From Thermoplasmatota archaeon (GTDB lineage Archaea; Thermoplasmatota; Penumbrarchaeia; Penumbrarchaeales; Penumbrarchaeaceae), in contig JAUVBH010000088.1 of NCBI GenBank assembly GCA_030591285.1, forward strand, positions 1 through 6,664: DNA of 6,664 nt. The letters run 5' to 3'. Position numbers and translations under genes: made by a program. How positions within the stretch are numbered: the stretch's first letter is position 1; each line of letters begins with the position of its first letter. The notes below the pieces were generated by a model that did not search any database, was not told the origin of the DNA, and worked only from the letters and a program-made list of their open reading frames with translations. This document shows, piece by piece, positions 1 to 5,879 of the stretch.

Positions 1-434
1 AAAGATGTTCTCTGTATCTGGACCCCGATAGACCGGGAAAGGTTGTCGTGGAGGGGCCAAATAAATGGTCAGAGATGATGGAAGAGAAGGTCCATACCGT
101 TTTCCCAGAGGGCGGGGGTAGATACAAGGTCCATCAGAAGTTTGGTATCCTGATGATCTGGGGAATGGTGGTGATCCTGGCAGGTATCATCCTCATGGCA
201 ACCACTTTGATACTTGGACCGGACCCTGTGGTCCTTTCGGTAGTGATATTCACTTCCAGTATACTGGGGATATATCTCTCCATTGTGAAGTCCAAGGAGC
301 TTCAACCTGCAAATACCATTTCATTCGTCAAGAAGAGAAAATTATGGTTGGTCACACTTCTCCATCTGATCACCATTGCTCTGGGAATAGTATGTGCAGT
401 TCTAGCAACTGTCCTGGTCGAAGGATTTTTTTGA
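1..434 (+). CDS. C-terminal part of a three-helix membrane protein (5' end outside window)
   Basis: I do not recognise a family. The reading frame is open from the left edge (first full codon at position 3) to the TGA at 432-434, so the gene probably begins outside the window. A GTG at 48 could be a start, but the 15 codons before it read like normal protein (DPDRPGKVVV) and there is no clear ribosome site. Counting from that GTG, a polar, charged stretch (residues 1-30) is followed by three hydrophobic helices at about 33-56, 61-80 and 99-124, with a short basic loop (KKRK) before the third. The protein ends almost directly after helix 3. The T-run at 426-432 includes the stop codon and may act as the terminator. 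The gene converges on the minus-strand zinc-ribbon gene with no bases between the stops. An integral membrane protein is well supported; the function is unknown. Confidence 0.7.
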   Translation, partial: RCSLYLDPDRPGKVVVEGPNKWSEMMEEKVHTVFPEGGGRYKVHQKFGILMIWGMVVILAGIILMATTLILGPDPVVLSVVIFTSSILGIYLSIVKSKELQPANTISFVKKRKLWLVTLLHLITIALGIVCAVLATVLVEGFF

Positions 435-1034
435 TCAGACCAATCTTTCCAGGCAAGAGGCAAGGATATACTCCTTTTTTGGATCTTTATCGTGCGAGAT
501 ACCCAGGACCATATCGAAAAGCAGCCAGTTTTGTTCCCCGACGAGTATCATCTCGTCCAGCTTGTTGGAGGTTCTGAGACCCTTGTCCAGGACAATTCTC
601 TTCATCAATGATAGGTCAATTACCTGTCCCAGGACTAGAAACAAAGATAGAAGACCGGGATCAACTTCACCTTTTCCTTCTCCCAACCTGATGACCGTCA
701 TACCGCAGATCATGGTTGAGCTCTCGAGAAGTGCCTGAGCTTGCACCTCATCTATGTCATTGGAGATATTGCTAACAATGGCCAGTATGTTCCATCCGTA
801 TTCTGCTGGTAATGAGCGGGCGATGGCAATGAAATCCTTCAGAGCTTCCTTTCCTCCTTCATCCACCATATTTCCCAGCAGCTCATCAGCAACATCTGTG
901 TCCATCTCTTTGAGCTTCAAGTTATCCGTGCAGGAATTGCATATCAAGGCTCCGCCAAAAGTGAAATCGTCACCTGCTACGATCTCTTTCCTGCAAACTG
1001 TGCAGAAAGCCTTTGTTGCTGTATCGTTTTCCAA
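435..1034 (-). CDS. Small zinc-ribbon protein of unknown function, TTG start
   Basis: This is a 199-residue soluble protein. Its N-terminus carries two CxxC knuckles, C11-x2-C14 and C32-x2-C35, which is the pattern of a treble-clef or zinc-ribbon metal site. The rest is leucine-rich and probably helical, with no membrane segment and no motif I recognise. The start is TTG at 1034-1032: the frame has a stop at 1073-1071, no ATG or GTG lies between, and the first internal Met is residue 44, which would remove the cysteine knuckles. A G-rich ribosome-site-like stretch (GGGGGGAG) lies 3 nt before the TTG. An AT-rich TATA-like box at 1067-1078 gives it its own promoter, although it also sits 59 bp downstream of the dehydrogenase on the same strand and could be read through. 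A regulatory or scaffold role is possible but not shown. Confidence 0.72.
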   Translation of the reverse strand: MENDTATKAFCTVCRKEIVAGDDFTFGGALICNSCTDNLKLKEMDTDVADELLGNMVDEGGKEALKDFIAIARSLPAEYGWNILAIVSNISNDIDEVQAQALLESSTMICGMTVIRLGEGKGEVDPGLLSLFLVLGQVIDLSLMKRIVLDKGLRTSNKLDEMILVGEQNWLLFDMVLGISHDKDPKKEYILASCLERLV

Positions 1035-1066
1035 GTTCTCCCCCCGGGGAAATGATGTCTGGATGG

Positions 1067-1078
1067 ATAATTAATTTT
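1067..1078 (-). promoter_or_regulatory. TATA-like box for the zinc-ribbon gene
   Basis: The minus strand reads AAAATTAATTA here, an archaeal TATA-like sequence centred about 40 nt before the TTG start at 1034. Initiation about 25 nt downstream would leave a leader of roughly 12-15 nt holding the G-rich ribosome-site-like stretch. This is inference from spacing and composition only. Confidence 0.4.
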
Positions 1079-1093
1079 CGCTGATCACATGGG

Positions 1094-2197
1094 TCATCGA
1101 ATATTTTGTATGATCTTTTTCACCTCATCGTTCCTGAGGCGAATGGTGAAGTTTGCCTGGAAGCCCCTCATATCGGTTCCCATGATCCTTTCCGATCCTC
1201 CCTTGAACCCTGCTTCTTCTAAGGTCGTTGGGGCCTCGACAGATCTCATGAACTCCTTGAGATCCTTCGTGAAGGAAGAAGGAGTTGAATCGAAAGCCTC
1301 TGAGATCTTTTGAATATCCTCCACATTCTTTTCCATCAACAGGTCGAAGGTAGGTCCGATGGAAAGAGCACAGGCCATTCCATGGGGGAGGTCTGTGTCA
1401 TATGTTATGGGGTAGGAGATGGAGTGACATATTGTTGTTCCTGTTGTCGCGAAGGCAAGACCCGCGAAGATACTGGCAAGGGAAAGACCTTCTCTATCCT
1501 TGATGGAATTTCCATTGTCATAAGCTCCCTTTAGATGCTTCCTTACCAACCTTATGGAGTTGAGAGAGAACTCCCGGGTCAAGTGGGTTGCATTCCTTGC
1601 CCAGAAACTCTCAACTGCATGTGACAGGATGTCAAAACCTGTTGCAGCTGTCTGGAGTTGAGGTAAGGATAAGGTCAGGGAAGGATCTATGATCGCTTTT
1701 TTTGGATAGATCGCAGGATGCCTCAGTCCCAGCTTGTTGTTGAGCTCCGGAATTGTGACAACAGAAAATGGAGTGATCTCCGATGATGTTCCAGGCGTTG
1801 TTGGGATCGCATATACTGGATATCCGCTGTCATGTGGGGTCTTTTCTCCTGTTACATAATCCATTACCGTTCCACCATGCTTTGCCATTACAGCCATGAA
1901 CTTGGCAGCATCCATGACCGATCCCCCTCCAGCGGCAATGATAAGGTCCGGGTTGTGTTCTTTAATGAATACGGACCCTTTCGTAATAGTGGTATCAAGG
2001 GGATTTGGTTCAACACCTGAAAAGACCTCGATCTTTTCACCGAGCTGATCCCTTATTCTGGACTTAAGGTTCTGGGATCTTGCAGATCCTCTTCCAAGGA
2101 CCAGAACAATGTCCCCTTCCGGGATGATATCCTTCAGTTTGTCGAATGTTCCAATACCGTATGAGATATTGGTCCCGAATACAAGGTCCCCTTTCAT
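1094..2197 (-). CDS. Iron-containing (group III) alcohol dehydrogenase
   Basis: A complete 367-residue NAD(P)-dependent dehydrogenase of the iron-type alcohol dehydrogenase family, which interconverts alcohols and aldehydes or ketones in the cytoplasm. The N-terminal nucleotide-binding half shows the GGGSxxDxxK signature at residues 90-99 and the PTTxGTxSE motif at 132-140 (here with Ser where Gly is usual). The C-terminal metal domain has the four expected ligands: D189 and H193 (FDILSH), H258 (CHSISYP) and H272 (LPHGMA). The length is normal for the family (about 360-390). The start is ATG at 2197, with GTGAT just upstream as a weak match to the anti-Shine-Dalgarno end, and a TATA-like box at 2227-2236. 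Substrate cannot be read from sequence: phosphonoacetaldehyde reductase-like, butanol and lactaldehyde enzymes share these motifs, and no pathway partners lie beside it. Metal identity (Fe or Zn) is also inferred. Confidence 0.95.
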   Translation of the reverse strand: MKGDLVFGTNISYGIGTFDKLKDIIPEGDIVLVLGRGSARSQNLKSRIRDQLGEKIEVFSGVEPNPLDTTITKGSVFIKEHNPDLIIAAGGGSVMDAAKFMAVMAKHGGTVMDYVTGEKTPHDSGYPVYAIPTTPGTSSEITPFSVVTIPELNNKLGLRHPAIYPKKAIIDPSLTLSLPQLQTAATGFDILSHAVESFWARNATHLTREFSLNSIRLVRKHLKGAYDNGNSIKDREGLSLASIFAGLAFATTGTTICHSISYPITYDTDLPHGMACALSIGPTFDLLMEKNVEDIQKISEAFDSTPSSFTKDLKEFMRSVEAPTTLEEAGFKGGSERIMGTDMRGFQANFTIRLRNDEVKKIIQNIR

Positions 2198-2226
2198 AGG
2201 ATCACTGATCTCAGCAACGAGGAGGT

Positions 2227-2236
2227 CATTTTTAGT
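2227..2236 (-). promoter_or_regulatory. Possible TATA box for the alcohol dehydrogenase
   Basis: The minus strand reads CAACTAAAAATG here. Its centre is about 34 nt before the ATG at 2197, the same spacing as the box of the divergent gene at 2304, and would give a leader of under 10 nt. The match to a TATA consensus is modest, so this is a weak call. Confidence 0.3.
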
Positions 2237-2264
2237 TGTTGGGCTTAGAAACCGATTTCGACAG

Positions 2265-2274
2265 AATTAAATAA
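2265..2274 (+). promoter_or_regulatory. TATA box of the HhH membrane-protein gene (near-leaderless transcript)
   Basis: AATTAAATAA centred about 34 nt before the GTG start at 2304. With archaeal initiation about 25-27 nt downstream of the box, the transcript would start around 2296, leaving only a few leader bases. No ribosome-binding site is visible before the GTG, which agrees with leaderless or near-leaderless translation. The box sits within the divergent intergenic region shared with the dehydrogenase. Confidence 0.5.
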
Positions 2275-2303
2275 CCTGGACCCCAGTCTCCCTCGGTCGT
2301 TCT

Positions 2304-2750
2304 GTGAAACCGAAATGGCTCATCATAATCATTGGTATCTCCATGGTAGTTGGAGGTGTTGTGGGTGTACTCACTACCGAGGTTGCAGCTTGGCTCGGAG
2401 CTTCCATTTTGACCTTTGCGTTCATTTTCGCGATGGTTTTCTGGTTCCAGAGCAGAAGCAAACAGAAAACCGGTGAAGATGTCGAGGGAGAGAGCATTGA
2501 AAGGGAAGAAGAGGTCGAGTTCCAAGGGGCCATCATCGATGAAAGGGATCCCATTGTCAGGGACAGAATGATCGAGGCTTTCATTGAGGATTTTCATATA
2601 AATAGGGACAAGGCCGAGAACCTTTACGATGCTGGTTATTCCCGATGGAGCGACTTCACAGAGGCGATCCCCGAAGACCTTCTAATGGTCGAAGGTGTGA
2701 ATCCCACCGTAGCTCGAAGAATTATTTCCACTGTCCAGTCCAGAAAGTGA
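2304..2750 (+). CDS. Membrane-anchored helix-hairpin-helix domain protein
   Basis: A 148-residue protein starting at GTG 2304. Two N-terminal membrane helices (about residues 5-24 and 28-48) are followed by a basic patch, an acidic linker (about 57-72) and a C-terminal helix-hairpin-helix domain at about 101-146. That domain follows the usual pattern: an aGY/aGI-type turn (DAGYSRWSDF), a 'peeL' helix (IPEDLLMVEG) and the hairpin GVNPTVARRI that ends in a helix. Domains of this type usually bind DNA backbone or serve as protein-protein modules. With both helices preceding it and a K/R-rich region after helix 2, the domain should face the cytoplasm. No catalytic motif is present. It has its own promoter and a T-run terminator, so it is probably monocistronic. 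A role in tethering nucleic acid or a repair or ribosomal partner to the membrane is speculation. Confidence 0.85.
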   Translation: MKPKWLIIIIGISMVVGGVVGVLTTEVAAWLGASILTFAFIFAMVFWFQSRSKQKTGEDVEGESIEREEEVEFQGAIIDERDPIVRDRMIEAFIEDFHINRDKAENLYDAGYSRWSDFTEAIPEDLLMVEGVNPTVARRIISTVQSRK

Positions 2751-2770
2751 GGATTGGGTTAAAGGAAAAG

Positions 2771-2785
2771 TTTTTTTCTGTTTTT
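2771..2785 (+). terminator. T-run terminator after the HhH gene
   Basis: Seven T, then CTG, then five T, starting 21 bp after the TGA at 2748-2750. Runs of T on the coding strand without a strong hairpin are the usual archaeal termination signal. It lies just upstream of the protease promoter and separates the two transcription units. Confidence 0.5.
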
Positions 2786-2796
2786 AACCGATACAG

Positions 2797-2804
2797 TTAT
2801 TAAC
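2797..2804 (+). promoter_or_regulatory. TATA-like box of the subtilase gene; decides its start codon
   Basis: TTATTAAC is the best TATA-like sequence in the 100-bp gap. Initiation about 25 nt downstream would fall around 2824-2828, after the in-frame ATG at 2821 and before the ATG at 2851. It therefore favours 2851 as the start, with a leader of about 25 nt containing GGGGTG as a possible ribosome site. Confidence 0.4.
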
Positions 2805-2850
2805 AATACCTTAATGAGGAATGTTACACAGTACTGTGTGGGGTGCTCTT

Positions 2851-5277
2851 ATGAAATCCCGTATCCTTGCAACCATTGTCGCTCTATTAATTCTTGCTTT
2901 AGCTGGGCTCCTTGTTGGTTTCGACCTTTCAAGTGAGGCGCTACCAGATGAGACTCCCTTTGGTTACGACCTGGAGTTCTGGTATGAAGGACTTGGAAAC
3001 ACGATGTCCGATCTTGACCCCTCAGTTCATGATGCTGTTGAAGAGGTTGGTCCTACTGAGAATATCGAAGTGGTCATCCAATTCCGTCCACCCATGACCG
3101 CAACCGATATCCAGGCAGCTGAAGATGCTGGCTTTGATATTTTCTTCCGTATGAATGTGATGCCCGCCATATTTGCAAGGGGCAACAAGGAAGCCATTGA
3201 GACTATCGCAAGATATTCAGGAACCTTCTGGGTCGAGGCAAACGTTGAGATGGAATTCCTGATGGATATGACAACAACCACCATCAACGCTTCAAAGGTA
3301 TGGAACTCACCTATCGTTGACTCAGTTGGAAAAGAATATCCAGCCATCGATGGACAGGGCGTAACAGTGGTAGTTCTTGATTCCGGTATCGATGCCGGTC
3401 ATCCAGATCTCGATTATGGTGAGAAGGTCATAAAGAACTACAAGTCAGATTCCGACTTTGCATGGAGAGAGGTCGAGAACGGTGACACTTCATCTGGACA
3501 TGGTACTCACTGTGCAGGAACCGTGGCAGGTAATGGGGACGCATCCGCCGGTGCAAGGGCTGGTGTAGCTCCCGGAGCCAAGTTGATCGGAATGTCCACT
3601 GGGGAAGCTGTTTCCATTTTCAACGCCGTGGGAGCCATGGAGTGGGTTTACGAACACTCCAAACCCGGACACACATACGAATGGGACGACCCCATCAGGG
3701 CAATTTCCAATTCATGGGGCCCAGCTCCTGGAGATTACAACCCGCAGGATGGAATATCCATCATATCACAGAAACTTACCTTCGAGAACACTGTTCTTGT
3801 AATTTTCGCTGCCTCAAATTCTGGGGGCGATGGATCCGATATTCAGACCAATCCCTATGGAAACGTTCCATCGAACATTGCAGTAGCTGCAATGGCAAGG
3901 GATGGGACCGGTGTCGCCAGCTTCTCTTCAAGAGGGCAGCTTGGGATCATCACAACCTACCCCGATGTCGGGGCACCTGGTGTAAATATCCAGTCCACTG
4001 CAGCAAGAAGGACCTTGATATCCCTCATGACAAAACAGGGAGCAGGTTTGTCGAACATCGATCCATACTACTTCGCCATTTCAGGAACATCCATGGCAAC
4101 ACCACACATTGCTGGTGTGACAGCCCTTATGTTCCAGGCCTATCCCGGCCTCAGAATGTCCCATATCTATGAGGATGCCGAACAGGAGAAGCTGGATGCA
4201 GGTTGGCAGAACGATACACGTAACCTGGTCCACGAGGTCGAGTTGATCATGGAGGCTTCAGCCGAATATATCCTTCCCTCCGACGAGGGAGATCCCCTTT
4301 CAGAGAACTATGTTCCCCAAAATTATTCTATCGGATGGAATGACCAACCATTCGATTACGCACAAGGATATGGGTTGATCAACGTCGATAAGGCGATCGG
4401 CATCGCTCTCACATTGAAGGAACTTCGTGAGAGGGACTTCAACGGAGATGGAAGAGCCGATAATCCTGAGATCTGTGTGAAGCATGCGATCGAACAGTTC
4501 GAGGGAACCATGAAGGCCAGGGAGAAGACAGTCCAGACCGGTCAGCTCTATACTGCGTGGAACGGTGAATGGAGCAGGTTCTCCAACCAAACCAACCACG
4601 CCATCCCTATGAACCACGATACATCTAAGATGGTATACATTCCAGAGACCGCTTCAGAGCTTGAGGTTCGGTCTACCTTTGATCCATGGAACACTGACGA
4701 CAAAAGGATCGCTTCATTATATGCCACCATAGATTGGAATGGCGATGGTAGGAGCGACTGGTCACAATCCGGACCAGCTCTGGAAGATGCCAGGTTCGAT
4801 GTGATCTCACTGGATGGATTGGATACCGGAACTTACTGGTCATTCAATGTTGAGGGAGTTGGGATCGATTGGGATTTCGGAGATCGGTTCAGAGAGACCC
4901 AGTACAAGGAGGTCAGGGCGGAGTTCACCATGTCCTTGAACCTTACCTTCGAACCGGGGGAGCATATAATTCCTGTTCAGGATTACCATGCACAGTTCGC
5001 ATACTGGAAACCATTCGGTGAACCAATGGAAGGCACTTACATCAACATGACAGAATACTACTATGACCTGGGAGAAGTGAAGGACCCGAATGCGGTCATT
5101 CCAACAGGTGGTGAAGAGAAGGGAGCGAACTGGCTGCTGATCATATTGATCATATTGGCGGTCGCAGGAATTGGTGTATTCTTGTTCATCAAACGGAACC
5201 AGTTGATGGGGATGTTTGGCAATGTTAAGAAGCCAGAAGCGGTGCAGGTAAAGGCTCCTGAAGCCGCTTCTTCCTGA
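2851..5277 (+). CDS. Secreted, membrane-anchored subtilisin-family serine protease (S8)
   Basis: An 808-residue extracellular endopeptidase. I chose ATG 2851 because it begins a textbook signal peptide: MKSR followed by a hydrophobic core at residues 5-24. An upstream in-frame ATG at 2821 would add ten residues before it. Residues about 70-136 resemble an I9-type inhibitor propeptide (VVIQF...FWVEAN). The catalytic domain spans about 165-440, with D177 (VVVLDSGID), H217 (GHGTHCAGT), oxyanion N323 (AASNSGG) and nucleophile S414 (SGTSMATPH), all intact. After it come two DxNGDGRxD loops at 529-537 and 628-636, which look like dockerin or EF-hand calcium sites, within a beta-rich region of unknown fold. 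A hydrophobic helix at about 760-780 (WLLIILIILAVAGIGVFLFI) and a basic, alanine-rich cytoplasmic tail end the protein. Six N-x-S/T sequons fall outside the membrane parts. The stop is doubled (TGA TAA). Likely a surface protease for peptide scavenging or envelope processing. Confidence 0.95.
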   Translation: MKSRILATIVALLILALAGLLVGFDLSSEALPDETPFGYDLEFWYEGLGNTMSDLDPSVHDAVEEVGPTENIEVVIQFRPPMTATDIQAAEDAGFDIFFRMNVMPAIFARGNKEAIETIARYSGTFWVEANVEMEFLMDMTTTTINASKVWNSPIVDSVGKEYPAIDGQGVTVVVLDSGIDAGHPDLDYGEKVIKNYKSDSDFAWREVENGDTSSGHGTHCAGTVAGNGDASAGARAGVAPGAKLIGMSTGEAVSIFNAVGAMEWVYEHSKPGHTYEWDDPIRAISNSWGPAPGDYNPQDGISIISQKLTFENTVLVIFAASNSGGDGSDIQTNPYGNVPSNIAVAAMARDGTGVASFSSRGQLGIITTYPDVGAPGVNIQSTAARRTLISLMTKQGAGLSNIDPYYFAISGTSMATPHIAGVTALMFQAYPGLRMSHIYEDAEQEKLDAGWQNDTRNLVHEVELIMEASAEYILPSDEGDPLSENYVPQNYSIGWNDQPFDYAQGYGLINVDKAIGIALTLKELRERDFNGDGRADNPEICVKHAIEQFEGTMKAREKTVQTGQLYTAWNGEWSRFSNQTNHAIPMNHDTSKMVYIPETASELEVRSTFDPWNTDDKRIASLYATIDWNGDGRSDWSQSGPALEDARFDVISLDGLDTGTYWSFNVEGVGIDWDFGDRFRETQYKEVRAEFTMSLNLTFEPGEHIIPVQDYHAQFAYWKPFGEPMEGTYINMTEYYYDLGEVKDPNAVIPTGGEEKGANWLLIILIILAVAGIGVFLFIKRNQLMGMFGNVKKPEAVQVKAPEAASS
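4435..4461 (+). other. Calcium-loop-like motif 1 in the subtilase
   Basis: Encodes DFNGDGRAD, which fits the DxNxDGxxD pattern of dockerin, EF-hand-like or thrombospondin-type-3 calcium loops. It begins 115 residues after the catalytic serine. Calcium binding is inferred from the pattern; calcium-stabilised subtilases are common. Confidence 0.55.
4732..4758 (+). other. Calcium-loop-like motif 2 in the subtilase
   Basis: Encodes DWNGDGRSD, a second copy of the same loop, 99 residues after the first and sharing the core NGDGR. Codons differ between the copies (for example gga gat gga aga versus ggc gat ggt agg), so they are not a recent DNA duplication. Confidence 0.55.
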
Positions 5278-5284
5278 TAAAAAA

Positions 5285-5307
5285 CCTTAAAAAGCAAACC
5301 GTAATAT
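5285..5307 (+). promoter_or_regulatory. Probable promoter of tRNA-Ile
   Basis: Two AT-rich candidates precede the tRNA: CTTAAAAAG at about 5285-5293 and GTAATAT at 5301-5307. The first would give a 5' leader of about 15 nt; the second would start transcription almost at the mature 5' end. I cannot choose between them. The protease stop codons lie only 5-10 bp upstream. Confidence 0.4.
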
Positions 5308-5330
5308 GGGGTCTTCCACCCAACTTTTTC

Positions 5331-5404
5331 GGGCCTGTAGCTTAGCTTGGTGGAGCATCCGGCTGATAACCGGAAGGTCCCCGGTTCAAATCCGGGTTGG
5401 CCCA
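5331..5404 (+). tRNA. tRNA-Ile (anticodon GAT)
   Basis: A 74-nt cloverleaf without intron. The D-stem is GCTT/GAGC, the anticodon stem TCCGG/CCGGA with loop CTGATAA (anticodon GAT, reading AUC and AUU), the variable loop AGGTC, and the T-arm CCCGG-TTCAAAT-CCGGG. The acceptor stem is GGGCCTG/TTGGCCC with discriminator A; CCA is not encoded, which is common in archaea. Two oddities stand out. Acceptor pair 6-67 is U-U (5336 with 5398) and pair 7-66 is a G-U wobble, so the inner end of the stem is weak. In addition, the last 15 nt (5390-5404) are repeated downstream in the array, and its terminal CCCA is also the start of a perfect 9-bp hairpin with 5434-5442. Confidence 0.95.
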
Positions 5405-5543
5405 CTTTCGTTTGTTATTAATTTAAATTTGGAGAAAGTGGGAATCATCAATTCAGCGATTTATTCCAACCCGATAAAATCACATTTTTATTGTTGATTA
5501 GTCTAAAGAGCCATAAGCAGTTTCAAAATCTCTGTGTCGATGA
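5391..5543 (+). repeat. Array unit 1 (153 bp, begins inside the tRNA)
   Basis: It starts with the last 14 nt of tRNA-Ile. Inverted repeats: CCCACTTTC (5401-5409) with GAAAGTGGG (5434-5442), 24-nt loop; and CGGGTTGG (5393-5400) with CCAACCCG (5466-5473), which encloses the first. A weaker AT-rich hairpin follows (about 5468-5496, CAAC...GTTG with ATAAAA/TTTTAT inside). The last 23 bases before unit 2 hold a conserved tail (GCAGTTTCAAAATC then a GTGTCGATGA end). Compared with unit 2 I count 22 differences in 153 positions, none in the first 54, so the tRNA end plus first hairpin is identical while the middle has drifted. Confidence 0.85.
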
Positions 5544-5696
5544 TCCGGGTTGGCCCACTTTCGTTTGTTATTAATTTAAATTTGGAGAAAGTGGGAAGAG
5601 TATTCTAATCAATTTCCTCCAATCCGATATAATCAAATTATTATCGTTGGTTAGACTAAAGAACCATTAGCAGTTTCAAAATCTATGTGTCGATGA
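5544..5696 (+). repeat. Array unit 2 (153 bp)
   Basis: Same layout and exact length as unit 1. The hairpin CCCACTTTC/GAAAGTGGG is at 5554-5562 and 5587-5595. The outer stem CGGGTTGG (5546-5553) faces CCAATCCG (5619-5626): the C-to-T change turns a G-C pair into a G-U pair, which keeps pairing in RNA but not in DNA. The AT-rich hairpin also persists (GATA...TATC, where unit 1 has a G-T end pair and unit 2 G-C). A short extra hairpin TGGTT/AACCA is present near 5649-5667. Confidence 0.85.
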
Positions 5697-5878
5697 TCCG
5701 GGTTGGCCCACTTTCGTTCCTAATTAATTTGAAATTTGAGAAAGTGGGAATCAATAATTGAGCAGTAGATTCCAACCCGGACCGTGAAAATCGCCATATG
5801 ATCACCGTTCAGCTGATTTTCACAAGGTCTGACACCCCGATAAGCTAGCGTATATTGGTGTCAGCATTCTCCTGGAAT
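5697..5878 (+). repeat. Array unit 3 (about 182 bp, longer variant)
   Basis: It opens like units 1 and 2: CCGGGTTGG (5698-5706), CCCACTTTC (5707-5715), GAAAGTGGG (5740-5748) and CCAACCCGG (5772-5780), here giving a perfect 9-bp outer stem. A small AATC/GATT stem lies between, so the segment can fold as a three-way junction. After 5780 it departs from units 1 and 2 and carries two new hairpins that match unit 4 (separate entry). It appears to be a junction between the 153-bp type and the unit-4 type. Confidence 0.8.
5784..5864. ncRNA. Paired hairpins of unit 3, candidate structured RNA (strand unknown)
   Basis: Hairpin A is GTGAAAATC (5784-5792) with GATTTTCAC (5815-5823), a 9-bp stem and 22-nt loop. 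Hairpin B is CTGACACC (5829-5836) with GGTGTCAG (5857-5864), an 8-bp stem and 20-nt loop. Both stems are perfect. The aligned hairpins in unit 4 keep the stems while changing bases on both sides. The cluster is flanked by CCAACCCGG (5772-5780) and CCGGGTTGG (5880-5888), which can close it into a three-way junction. That it is transcribed is inference; perfect inverted repeats could also act as DNA. Confidence 0.4.
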
Positions 5879-5879
5879 C

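Noticed and set aside
754..1074. Plus-strand frame opposite the zinc-ribbon gene
   Set aside because: It is serine-rich low-complexity shadow translation; the minus frame has the cysteine knuckles and ordinary protein composition.
2232..2597. Minus-strand frames opposite the HhH gene
   Set aside because: Both are shadows of the helix-hairpin-helix membrane protein, whose domain pattern is clear on the plus strand.
2821..2850. Upstream ATG (2821) as start of the subtilase
   Set aside because: It would add ten residues in front of a clear signal peptide, has only GAGGA directly abutting the ATG, and probably lies before the transcription start.
3642..4172. Plus-strand frame of 176 codons inside the subtilase
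   Set aside because: It overlaps the catalytic domain, which is conserved in the other frame, and is rich in Cys, His, Trp and Arg as expected of an out-of-frame reading.
5306..5497. Small plus-strand reading frame
   Set aside because: It runs through the whole tRNA gene and its trailer and has no coding character.
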